64,000 nt of DNA, taken from NCBI GenBank assembly GCA_017354895.1, contig CP071494.1, positions 1,178,001 through 1,242,000 of the forward strand. The letters run 5' to 3'. This DNA is from Podospora comata. Its lineage: Eukaryota; Ascomycota; Sordariomycetes; Sordariales; Podosporaceae. Positions 1 through 11,900 of this stretch are shown piece after piece; the first letter of the stretch is position 1, and each line of letters opens with the position of its first letter. Position numbers and translations under genes: made by a program. The notes under the pieces are model-generated. The model saw nothing but the letters and a program-made list of their open reading frames with translations. It did no database searches and was not told the origin of the DNA.

Positions 1-3000
1 ATGCTTGTTGCTTTTTTTTTTGGTGGATGGGGAGGGAGGGGAGCTGAGTATCAAAGATTGGAGAAGGGGAGGTAGGCGGGCAGGCGGGCTAGTATCGTAC
101 AGTATGCACAGCTGCTGCTGGAGGGGGATGCAAGAGGGAGAGAAAGCGGAAGTTCGGGAGAGACGGAGTTGGAAATGCCGAGTGAGGTGGGGGGGTTGTT
201 TGGTGGTGAGAGAGAGATGTGTGTGTGTGTGTCTTTTACTCAGGGCATCGGTTGTAAGACAAAAAGACGCAGGAGAAGAGAAAGAAGCTAACTGCTGCAT
301 GGACAGGTGCTCATCTTCGTGTCTTTGCGTCTTTAGCGTGGCAAGGCGTCCTTCAAGAGGCAGGATCAGGACGGTGACTGGAGGGGATGTCGAGAGATGT
401 TCACTGTCATGTCGAGTACGTACAGTACTTTGAGTTCCAAACCCATTGTCGTCAGACCAGTTGGGAGGGCCAAGGTTTGGGGTAGATTGTACAGACTGTA
501 TGAGTTGCAGCAACTAGCCGTTGTTCAAGTTGTCAGCTGCTCGCTTTTTCTTTTGCTTTTGAGAGAATTATGAGGAGACAGCAAGACATGGGGTGTGGGC
601 ACTGGGATGAGGTGTGATGAGAGGAGATGGGAGAGAGAGCGGGTAAGGGGTAGTCAGAAAAAGATCCGTCGGTCGTTTATTCCCTCCCTCCCTCCCTTCC
701 TTCCGCTGTCCGTTTCTTGTCTATGGGTCAACGGGGGACAGATAGGACCCGTTGCCTTCTTTTCTCCGCTACCGCTACCGCATCCGTTCCCGTAACCGTA
801 GCGTACCCACTTCATCCATTGTGCTGGGTCTGTTCTTGCTCTATGGGATTTGGAAATGTGAGATGGGATTCATCTCGTGTGCATGTTAGGACCGAGGAGC
901 CTCTTACTGTTGAAGAAAAAGAATTACGAGATCTATGTGAAAAGAAGCAAACAGCTGTGAGGCATCACTTCTCCGGCTAGATCGTGCCGTCTGTTTACCT
1001 TGTTGCTCTGAGGGACAATGCGGCCACTTCTGCAGCGTCCTCTGAGACGAGATTGCCTTCACCTTGATACACGTCCGCCTTACCCGGTCTCCCAGAATAG
1101 CCACACCGACTCACCGACTACTAAACACAAGCACAGATCAGCAAGCAATATATTCCAGCTTCACTTTTTCCTGATCCGACAACAGCCAAGGCCATGATCC
1201 GAGCTGGCTCTGAAACAAAGTCACCGGCAAACAAAGCAATATTTCACCGCGCTGGCTGGCCCATCCATGTCGAGGCAGGAAGCCTTGTGTGACCCGAGAG
1301 AATAGAACACCTCCAAGCCTCGGGCCGGCAAGTTGCATCTCGCTGATCGGAACGGCCGGCATTATTCCTTCTTTTTTCTGTTCTTTCGCTCTTTTGTTCA
1401 GCCAATCAGCTTCAAAAGATTGTTTCCCCTCAAAAAGGATCACACAACAGATCAAAAGAAGAAATGAGCATATGCAAACCAGGGGAAAGAAAAGGGGCTG
1501 GGAGGGGAACTGTCCATTCACAAACGGTGATATACCGACATGATGCATGCGTAGTTTATATACATACATAACAGCTGAACAAGGAGGGTATGTTGTGGAT
1601 GAAGAGGTTGGTACTGTAAAAGTAGGTTGACGTATATTATATTTTAAACTATGCTTCAAAATATACTTGATAGGCTTGTATAGATAGTTGGAGGGTCTTG
1701 AAAAGATAACCAATAGGCCTTGAAAGATAGTTGAGAGGCCTATTCGACATGGAGGGGTGAGGGCGAGAGTGAGTGGTTGAAATGACAAGACAGAAGCCTC
1801 CATCTGTTCGTCGGTAAGCAGGCTTGGACTGAGGCAACCTGCAAGAATGCAGAGACGCAGAGATGGCATAGTGCGAATAAATGAGCCCACCAGCAGCCAT
1901 CATCAAAGTTGCTCACCACCGAAAGAAGCAGGTCAAAGATTAGGTATGGTCGGGTATGTCCGTCCTTTCACAGGTAGTACAGCACAGAGTGATAGCTGCC
2001 ATGCCAAAGTCCACGATACTTGACGTGAGAGAGCCAATACCGAAACAGGAAATCCGTCTCATGTCTATCCTCAGATGCAAAAGCAATTGGGCATTGATGC
2101 GGGTTACATACCTGCATGCATACCAAGAGAGCAGACTCATAGAATGATGAATTGCCGCTTGCTGCTGCAAAGTCCCAAAGCCATCAAGGTCCTCACTTTG
2201 CAGCGCCTTTGCAGCTGATGACCTCTCGGTGTTACTCATTCCCAGTTTACTTGTGATACCTACCTGAAGCCTGTGCCACCTCTTCCCCAGATTACCTGAG
2301 CAACTTATCTATGTGCTCGTACACAGGGTCAATCTCAAGCAGTATGTCCAGCCTGCTGACTTTGTTTGTTTGGAAACATTACCCCTGAGCAGACCCACCA
2401 TTCCCCCCTATCGTCTCCTCGCCTCACTTTACCACAATGCTTCCAACACGCCTTGTTCAACACCACCCATCCATCCTATGATGTGGGGAAAATATTGAAA
2501 GCCACAAGGAGCTTCCCTGCCCATCAATCTAAAAACATCCAAATCTATCAACTCGCTGCAAGTACCCGCCGCTTGATCATACCCCATCCTTGCTTGTGTG
2601 CCCTCCCCAGGCCAGTCAAGCTTCACCCCCCTCCTCATTGACCGCTCCTTTCTTTCTGCAACCCCCGCGCGGGAAAAGAGACAAAACGCCTCAAAATGTC
2701 TCTGTCCCTCCTGTCGACTGTCTTGTCAGTCGCCTGTCGTTGTCAGATACTGAGACTTTGCTCGGCAGGAGAGGGGAAATTATGCGGGTAGCCATATCCC
2801 TCATCCAAATGCCACCCTCTCCATCTCCATCCTGGCTATCTTCTTTTGACCGCTCCAAGATGACGTTTGCTTCGCGGTTACCTGCTTGCTTCAGAACGCG
2901 AAAGCGAGAACCTCGCCGTCTTGGCAAGGGGTCAACCCCGCGACGGCTGGGTGCATTCTTCATGACTGCTCGAGGCTATCAAGGTATATCTAAGAACGAT

Positions 3001-5500
3001 GTCAGAGGCGCCATGTCTTGACCGTCGTATGTCTCATCGGCGGCTGTTGTTAAGTCACGTATCACGCTCAGGGAATCTCGGCTAGGTGCTTGCATCTTCG
3101 AGGCCATCAAGGTCAGGCTCAAGGTCACAAGCAAATCATTCTGCTTCGATAAGGTAGCCTCATGTGTCGCTGTCTCGTCTTGCTTGGCTGCCAGCACTAT
3201 CGGTCCATGATGAGCTCAAGGTTCAAGGGTCCACTGGCCAGTTGCTTGCATGATTCTTCTCAAGTTCATCATTCTGTGCTGGCTGATTTTGGTTCTAGCC
3301 GCATCCGAGTGTCTTGCTTGTCACTTTCTCATGACAAGGTCAGGGTTCATCGAAGATACTCGACAAATACAGACCCCAGACCACACCAAACATTGTTTTA
3401 ATCATGATTCCCAGCTCCCGACTAGGCCGGATCATGTCTCTCATGTCGTTGGCATGATCAAGGTTCAGGGGTCTAGACTCAGGGGTACTTGGCCTTTCTC
3501 TCTCAAGGTACCGAAACTACTCTCGACAATTGTCGAGACCGGTATACAGACAGCACACATTCGAGGGCATCACAACGACATGTCTCACCTCCTGCCTCGC
3601 TGCCCAAACCTGCAGCCTGTTACTACCCTTTACCGACCGAGAGCGACCCGTACCGGCACCATCCGTCCCGTGCCCGTTCTTTCATTATCTCTGGCGTTCT
3701 TCACCGCTGGTCTCACACCTAGTGTAGCAGTGAAGCTGCCCTTGCCCAGCCCGTGATGATCTTGGAATCGGGATAGAAAGTACCAGGCAGTTTAAGCAGG
3801 TATTCAGAACCCGGTCACCTCACCGGTACTTCTCACCTCATCCCTTCGTTCCCCGTCTTCACCGGTGGTCTCACTTAAACCAAACTTTCCAACGAAACAG
3901 GTCTGCAAGTAAAAGTTTTCTGCATCAGACACGCAATTGTCTCTGTTCAGCCTAGCCCAGACCAGTCTACTCGGCATCGGCAATGTTGACTGAAAGTGAT
4001 CCGAGACCTCGTGTAACCCGGGCACAAATGAGTGCTACCGACGACACATGCCACTCCCTAATTCCCGAAAGCCTACCGACCAACACCGAGGCCTCCTCAT
4101 GATATCTCCGAGCCTTGGGTTTTGTAATCAGCTAGAATTTGTAACACACAGGTTTGCTATCATCAGTCAGCCATCTGACGACACTCAAACAAAGAACGGG
4201 AACATCTCAACACCTCGAGCATTGCATCTATGACGAAATCCGGTGATATTTCCGAGCAAAACTACTCCCGACCTCGGACAACGTTTGGTCCAGACTGTCG
4301 GGACGATCTGTCCAACAAAGCAAAGCCAGATGGCAGCAAAGAAGAGCCGGAGTAAGCCCCGAGTTTGACCTCCGACCTCGGTGGCTACCGCTCTAATCAT
4401 TTCTTGACGAATCACAATCAGGGGCTAGAAAAAGGAAGGGAAAAAAAATGAGGAATGCAAGATGCAGCACCCGAGGCAGGTACCTCGCTGTCGGGAAAGA
4501 CCATATTGGCAAGACGATAAGACTGGCTGGGCTGGCAGGGGATGAAAGGCACAGAAAGAAAGAAGGCAACCATTACCTACATTGCTTCCGAAATACAGCC
4601 AACCACACAGCCCTCACACAGGGGAGCCACGAAAACCATCGTACTTGCAGCGATATTTTCTTTGCTGGTTCCAGCACAGGCAAGTAAAAGTGCAAAAGTG
4701 ATGCTGTGTATCCCTCATCGTCGTTCCCTCCCTCATACCTACCCGCCCGCTCCATCCATCCCATCCCAAACCTTCCTGATCAGATCAACCAAAATCTCAA
4801 AATATCACTCCTGCTTACTCTCCCGGAGAAGCAGACCAGGCTGCCATCGGGTACGGTCACCACCCCCTTCCCCTTTCCTTCTAGTCTCCCCGAGTAGACT
4901 CATGCGGGACCATGCGGCCTACCTGTCGTGTCACCCGGCCACATATGTACAGTTCAAGAAAGGACCGTAGCATATGTGTAGGTAGAAGCACGATCCTACA
5001 TCCAGCCCCCAGTCGCCCAATGATTCATGACATGGGAGGAAACTGCACGAATGCACTTGGCTCTCATCTGCCGTGATACACGACGCCTTATTTCACTTTG
5101 TCTGAGGGAAGATCAAAGCAGCAGTCAGTCACTGTTTTTTTTTTTTTTTTTTTGCCGTGACGCTGGAAACATGGTGTCGGGTCAAACCTTGGAAAACAGA
5201 ACCTTGGATTGGAACAGTCGCTTGCGCAAAGTTGATCATACCAAGGACTAACCAAAGCAAGAAATATGCAACTGTAACCTCCGTCCCATTTCCGGCACTC
5301 AAACACAGGTTCTCTGCCTTATGGCCGTCCACCGCTCGCTCGGGCCGGAGCTGCCCGGGGTATCCGGTCTTATCGTTTGCAATTCCTTGCCCTGATTCTT
5401 TCTCTTCCCGAACAAGAGCAAGCGCTGAACGCATGAAATACGATACCAAAAAGCACATCACTTACGGGCAATAGCGTAGCATTTCCAGTCTCAATCTTAC
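1..5500. other. gene-free DNA, left end
   Basis: No open frame here matches a family I know, and no tRNA or snRNA is visible. The first kilobase is purine-rich on the plus strand, with a (GT)n patch near 220. C/T-rich tracts lie around 680-700 and 2400-2700, as in fungal promoters and leaders, but no convincing coding exon follows. Short degenerate direct repeats occur between about 3100 and 3880, and an 18-bp perfect palindrome lies at 3521-3538. Base composition looks ordinary rather than AT-rich, so repeat-induced point mutation is not apparent. Confidence 0.5.
5135..5153 (+). repeat. poly-T run
   Basis: An uninterrupted run of 19 T within gene-free DNA. No adjacent element or target-site duplication was seen, so it is read as a simple homopolymer and not as the tail of a retroposon. 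Confidence 0.9.
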
Positions 5501-5712
5501 TGACGTGTCATGCAAGCCTGTCCCAATTCGAATGATGTGGAGCAGCGGTGAAGATACCGTGCAGCTTCAAGCTGCTTCCTACAGGAGCAGGACCGACCTC
5601 CGACCCCCAGCGACGTGCCAACCAACCAGCGGAATATCCTCCGTGGACTTGGAATCCCTCCGAAAAAAAGAAGCACGGCGGCAGTTGACGAAGCCTGCCA
5701 GGCGGTGCAGTC

Positions 5713-5740
5713 GTCCGCAGTCCGCAGTCCGCAGTCCGCG
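5713..5740 (+). repeat. 7-bp tandem repeat, 4 copies
   Basis: Four copies in a row of a 7-bp unit (GTCCGCA, the last ending in G). It lies in DNA with no recognised gene. The unit length is not a multiple of three, which argues against selection on a reading frame across it. Confidence 0.85.
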
Positions 5741-7210
5741 CACGATGATGAGGCATCCATCAGCCCCAACCAGCCATCATCTTCGGAAGCAACCGAGATC
5801 ATCTCAAGACTTCAATCTCGGGCTCTGTCACGGAGAACAAGAGTGACACGGTATGCCGAGGCCTCTTACAACAATATCAACTGCCTCACTGCTGGCTGGC
5901 GTAACCACCTCACCACCACCCACTCCACGTGCCAAAGCCAAATCTGATATCTTTGGCCATCTCTAGTATTCTTCCTTCAGGGGGGTGTTGTACCCGTACT
6001 ACAGGATACCAACCAACCAACCAACCTAACCCACAGCCAGCCTTCCTGATACAGCTGCACTCCCCCACATTCACCATTATATCCATCAACGCCTACCACC
6101 ATGCGTGACACTGACTGACACACTTGCTGCCCGCTGATAAGGAAGCTACAGCAACAAAGCTGCAACTGTCACTCGCTACTATACCTACTGCAGAGTTCTC
6201 CTTTGACAATAATAAATGCAACGGCGATCCAAAACAATGACATTGATACCTCATATTGCCGCTTGTCACACATGATGCTGCTCCTTTACGCAAAGAAACA
6301 CGGCTGACCAACCTGTCCTCTACTCATCTCAGCCTCACCCGTTTCAAGCATCTATTCTCACCCAACAAGACAAGTTGTAGGGCTGGATAAGCTCACATGA
6401 CCCTTCCTCACGTTAGCTCACGTTAGTTCTCACGGGGACATCTAAAAACAACGGCATTACTCCGGCGCATAACTCCGATGGCAGATATGACAGAGACAGC
6501 AACACCTGCTTTGGCAAGCTCGGTTTTGCCAGACCGCCTGATGGTTCTGAACTGAAAAGATAGCCTTCTGCATGGGCTTGCTTTGCATCTGATATGTCGG
6601 GTTACACAAAGCCCAAAATACCACCTTGAGAGGAGCACAAAGAAAAGTCAGAAAGGGAAGGGCCGCGAGAGGCGAGAGATCTATCGGGTAAGGTAATGAA
6701 CAGGAGGTGTGACGATGAACACACTGCAAAGGGCAAGAGATGGAAAGAGGGGGAGGAGAATGTGAGTTGCATGCTGGTGTCAATGTCAACATCTCTTCAA
6801 CAACATAAGGTACACCACACTACAACTTGCGGCCTGACTCATCACCAGGAGTTTGTATATCCCTCTCACCCATGATACTCTTTCATTAGATGCGGCAGCA
6901 AATAACAACACCAGGTATCTCACTGCCTAAGTCAGCCATAACCTCAAAATATGCACTCACGATGCACCCAAGACCTCTCATCTCACAAAGCCCTCATCAC
7001 CTTCGACACCAAGAGACATAAGGAGACCGGCGAACAACCACGAAGTTTTTACAAAGATCTCAGACCCCTTCTCACCTCTGCATCAAGCCACCTTCTGTGA
7101 AAGCCCCAATCCAGCCATCCGATCGCTGCGATCGACCCAATGAGGCTGATTTATACTAACATCTTGTGCCGATGCCGAGGGGGATATCTCCCCGTTATTA
7201 TTCACGAGGG

Positions 7211-7268
<58 letters not shown>

Positions 7269-7281
7269 CGGCAACAACAAC
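7211..7281 (+). repeat. (CAA)n microsatellite
   Basis: About 70 bp of nearly pure CAA trinucleotide repeat with one GGC interruption close to the right end. On the minus strand it makes an open frame rich in leucine, which I treat as an artefact of the repeat. Confidence 0.95.
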
Positions 7282-9462
7282 GGACATCCGACTGCAACTA
7301 ACTGACCACCCACTACACCAACAAAGTAACTACAAGTAAAGGCTCTCTCATAAGATGTATCAAACCATAACCCCTGTCCAGTAACAACCGCAGAGAGGAA
7401 AGCACGCCACATCTCCGCAGATTTGGTCTTTTTGGAGAAAGGTTGAGAAAGGAAATTGTGCAATTTGACAGCTCACATCCCGCAAAACCCCGTGCCGCGC
7501 CGAACAACGCGCAGAGAGAAAGCCGAGCAAAGCATGTTACCTACTGCCGTGTGTGTGACCTCCTCCCCCTTTTTTGATCTTTTTTTCTCTTTTTTTTTCC
7601 GAAGACAGAACGGAAGTAACGTTTTGTGTGAGTTCCTAAATATATGTCCCAAAGACATCCTGGTAGCTATGCACTCCTGCACAGGACAAGACTACCTATA
7701 CTGCAGCCTGGCTTTTGTCTGATGCTTTCAAGGTTCCATACAACGGACGGCATACCCCGACTGAGTAGTGCACTTGATGTGAGGCGCTGCTTTGCCGAGC
7801 GCGAAGACCATGCAACAACACAGCAAAGCACGAGAGGGAGGCGGTGCCACTCCGGGATCGAAGATCTCAACCACATCTCGACCAAAAAAAACCCAAGCAT
7901 CAATAATACCTACTGGCAACACACTTTTCGGGCCGTCTTCCCTATGGCGGTCACTGGCGGTGAATCAAAACCCCTAGCACCCTCACTTACTCCCCCTCCT
8001 TCCCCCTGATAATAATGAGCCGACTTTTCCGTTCCCCCCCAATTGAAGCCAAGTAGCCGTGTTATTCACCAGCTCCTCCCCTACCCATCCCAACGTACGT
8101 CGTATAACCCCCCATCAGTTGCCTCACCTCTGAATGCGAGATGTCAATATCATAAATATTTGTCACTTTCTTGTTGTTTTGTCGCATAAGCCACCATCAC
8201 TGCCCTGCAGGCCTTGTCCGTTAAAGATGGTCATATGCATTGTCTCAACAGACCTCTCATTGTCTTTTTCAGTACCGGTGTTTCTCTTCAGCTGCTCAAC
8301 TTTTGTCACGTATCACTTTTCTTCGGTCTCCCCCAAAACAGATACCAAAACATCAAACGGCAACTTCCACCCAGAGCCTTGTCCAGTAGGTAGTCACTTA
8401 CTGTTGGTACCTGTGTACTATCAAACAACTGACCCTCGACGACGACTCGGCCGAAGCTGCAGTCTGTTAAAAGCGTGACACGTTACACCCACTCATTCTT
8501 CCCCCTACCCCCAAATCTCGTGGTCATCACCCCCTACACATGACCTTCCCACACACGCAAGCCAAAAATCCCAGCCAGGCTCGGAGGAATCCAACTTGTC
8601 GTCTTATCCTTCCTGTACAGCAGGCCCTTAGTGGGTGACTCCACCTACCGCGTTTAGCCTCGTCCAAAAAGTAGGGCGAACAAAGATGGATGGATGGTTG
8701 GGCAAGTGTCAGATAGATCAACCAAAATCTCAGATCTCAACCCCATCTCCCCCTCAAGTGGTTGGTGCAAATGTGTGTGGGCGCACAACTCACTCCCCTC
8801 CTCCTTCGGCCCCCCCCTGGGTTCCTTCACTGTCTCAACAACCTCATGAACACAACCACCTTTCCTCAACGAACAGGTATGGTATTACAAACTCCCTTCG
8901 TTCCTGATTTTCTTTTTTTGCCAAACAACAAGAACAAAAACCCCTTGCCAGTCAAACCCGCTGCTGCCAGCCGTAATCCCCAGGTCAGTTATCGGTAAAC
9001 AACCCCCTGCTGTGCATAAAATCCAACTACGTCATACCTTCCCTCCCCAGGGCATCCCCACTCACACCCCTCCGAGCAGGCGGGTTCCGGGTTCGGGTTC
9101 TTTTCCCTCACTTCCTAATTTTTTGGGGGGGGGGGAAGGGGGGCCGAATGTGGAACCAACAACCACCACATTAAAAAAAATTGGAAGGATTCTAGAAAAC
9201 CCTTGGAAGAAAAGGCTGGGAAGGTAAAATAAATAAAATAATAAAAATAATAAAAAAATGACAAAAAATAAAAACCAACCAACCAACCCTGCTTTAACCC
9301 TGCCTGCCCTTGACCTTCCCTTAGCGGGTAAAACCAAACCAAAAACCGTGAGGGGAAAGGTGTTTCGCGGGGTTGTTTATATGTGTTAGGTAATAATCCA
9401 ACATTCAATATCAAGCTACACTGGCGGAAGACATGACAGGAGAAAAGATTCTTGTTTCTTCT

Positions 9463-9493
9463 CGGCGGCGGCGGCGGCGGTGGTGGTGGTGGT
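9463..9493 (+). repeat. (CGG)n-(TGG)n compound microsatellite
   Basis: GGC/CGG repeats pass directly into TGG repeats. The minus-strand open frame across it encodes a proline run and is not taken as a gene. Confidence 0.9.
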
Positions 9494-9917
9494 AAGGGTA
9501 GTAAGTTAGTTGTGTCTGGTGGTTGGGACAAGCCGCCCGCTGCGGCTTGAAAGACCTCGCCATTATGACAGAAATATATGCAAACAAACGCCCTGTAGCA
9601 ATGGTGGTCATGATCAAAAAGAAAATCCTCGGCAATGTAGTCTGGTCTGGTGCAATGTACCACACATGTCCCCGTCTTCAAGTCCAGTACCTAAACCCTC
9701 CCTACGTTCACTTACCATTGTGGTATCTTCATGATCTCTTGTCATGGCAGTCAAAGCATCTCGGCACTGAATTCTTCATTTGGGTCTCTGCATCTTTCAC
9801 TGTCACTCTCGAGAAAAGGTCAGGTAGTTTTATCACCCTCCCCCCGTCCCCCCGGCAAACCACGCTCACAAACCCCAGAACATCTCACACATCCTGGCTG
9901 CTGCAGCAGAAATGATA

Positions 9918-9970
9918 TGCAGCAGCAGCAGCAGCAGCAGGGCCAAAGCGCTACCACCACCACCACCACC
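9918..9970 (+). repeat. (CAG)n and (ACC)n microsatellites
   Basis: Seven or eight CAG units are separated by about a dozen bases from six or seven ACC units. No recognised gene spans them. Confidence 0.9.
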
Positions 9971-10932
9971 GTTGGGGGGTTGGGGGAGCAAAAGAGAGAA
10001 ATTGATGGCATCGTGGCCCATCGTCCCCAAAATCTGCAACCCAGCCATCCGAATCATCTCCTGCAAACAAGGGTGTTGGATTAATACCGCTCTCCCTCTT
10101 TCCCCCGTTGATGGATGTATATCAAGCTTAGTGGTCTTCCTTCCTCATCAGCAAAAAGAGAGCCCTTTCTGGTGGTGGTGGTGACCCCCAACATTTCTCC
10201 TGCTACTACAACCCCATCAATTTCCCGGAGACCACCTTATGATAAGAAACAAAAAGTTCTCAGTCTTTCTGGTCAAGTTAGGTAGGTAGGTAGGTCAAAA
10301 GAACCGTAAAGAAAGACTGCCGTGGATTTGGAGAAGACTGAATTCCCCCCCTTCCGCCCCTCAACCCTTGCCGGCCATGCGTACATATACGAACTGATGC
10401 ACCCCAGGTGGTGCAGTCCATGCAAATATATACCCATTAGGACAATACATACATACCAAACAAACAAACCCCCGTCTGTTTCCAAGAACGCCACAAAAAA
10501 AGTTTCCTCTCAAAAACAACCTCCATTGCCTGCCCCCAGAAGCGATGAGGGGAGACCACCACACGAACTGCTGACCTGTCTCTTCTTGCCGGATTGAGCG
10601 ATTTGCAGAAGCCGTGAATGCAACAAGCAGGTTGAAGAAACTGGCTGGGTCCCACCAATTCCCGCCCGTTGCTGCGCTGTCACTTTGATATGAGGAGCGC
10701 CATGTCGATAAAAAGGCAAGTCGACGGACGGGTTTCTTGCATGGTGCAGCAGCAAAGCAAGCAAGCAACGCTTTCGTGCCCACTTCCTTCCCCCCACCCG
10801 CCCCCCAAACGCACATCTCCAGATCGCAAACCAAAGGCTGGATCTTGGTTGCTTGCTCGGCCTCACATGTCTTTCCCTATCTCTTAGAAATCACCAACGC
10901 CATTTTGCCTTATCCCGCCGGGTCGAGATTGG

Positions 10933-10934
<2 letters not shown>

Positions 10935-10963
<29 letters not shown>
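10935..10963 (+). repeat. (AG)n microsatellite
   Basis: A pure AG dinucleotide run of about 29 bp within gene-free DNA. Confidence 0.95.
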
Positions 10964-10967
<4 letters not shown>

Positions 10968-11418
10968 AAAAAGAAAGAGAATGTGTACAGAACAGGTGTT
11001 TGCTACCATGCAGCTTGCAGCGCGGGATGGCTTGAAGAACTGCTCCATATTGAAAGCGGGCAGAGCGCAGGAGTTGACGAATGTCGTTGAAGAAAAAGCA
11101 TGCTTCCAAAACGCCCCACAGTTTTTGTTTCGCTGCAGATGTTCTGTGCAAGCGAACACCACCCCCTGTGGCTGATCGGAACCTTTTTTTAATCCCCCAC
11201 CACCTCCAAGAAAACGACTCCAGACCTCCAGACCTCTAGACGACAACAACATCCCGCGCAATCATCAGGCCATGTGCTAAGGCCGGCACGACCTCCGCGG
11301 TACTAGAAAACAGTGGCTTCGCAAGTGCCGCGGGGAAGATCGCCGGGGCAGCCGGCTTCAGATCCTCAGTGGGTGGCACGCAATCGGAATTCTTGATGAA
11401 GTTGCTTTGCATATTCTC

Positions 11419-11441
11419 GTGTGTGTGTGCGTGTGTGTGTG
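11419..11441 (+). repeat. (GT)n microsatellite
   Basis: A GT dinucleotide run of about 23 bp with one GC interruption, in gene-free DNA. Confidence 0.9.
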
Positions 11442-11900
11442 AGCTGGCGTCCATCCCTATCACGGAATCCATTGCTGGTTCCGCGTACCTCTTCTCACTG
11501 CTTCTTTTTCGTTGGAACATTACCCTCTCCTTGGACCTGAGAAACGTCACGGCGGTCCATCAGTGCAGCTTGCAGCGGGACCTCCCGCTCTCAACTCGGC
11601 CTATCAGTCCCCCTGTAGCCAAAGAAAGGTATGATAAGGGGCTGTGCCAAACCGAATAGTATTCGGTCATGTCCATTCGAAAGACGACAAACACTTCCGG
11701 CCTTGTTGGTCCGTCTGCCCCGGGCCTTCATTGGCACCGGTCCTGCAGGACAGTGAGCCCAACACACAAAAAAAAAAGAACAAAAAAAGAAGAGAAATAT
11801 TGGGTGCTGCGTACTTCGTATGGAAGGGATACGGTAGCACCGATAGCTCAGGGGAAACCAACTGTTGACGATGAAAAAAAAATTCTCTAGTGATAGCAAA

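Larger units (their letters stand above)
5501..11900. other. gene-free DNA with many microsatellites
   Basis: Open frames here are short, often overlap on both strands, and read as low-complexity protein because of simple repeats. I recognise no gene. The stretch is rich in simple repeats (7-bp tandem near 5713, CAA at 7211, GGC/GGT at 9463, CAG and ACC at 9918-9970, GA at 10935, GT at 11419). It also has short tetranucleotide runs (CCAA near 6000 and 9280, TAGG near 10270), a G run near 9123 and an A-rich patch at 9228-9275. C/T-rich leader-like stretches recur, for example 8400-8850. Confidence 0.5.

Noticed and set aside
1138-1890. Minus-strand open frame of 250 codons
   Set aside because: It has no family resemblance, and its pyrimidine-rich, hydrophobic composition follows from base bias. 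A plus-strand frame overlaps it.
7083-7463. Minus-strand frame with a poly-Leu stretch, possible membrane protein
   Set aside because: The Leu run is the translation of the CAA microsatellite, and the flanks are not protein-like.
9115-9681. Minus-strand open frame of 188 codons
   Set aside because: It is driven by simple repeats and A-rich sequence (Phe/Tyr and Pro runs). No conserved segment is seen.
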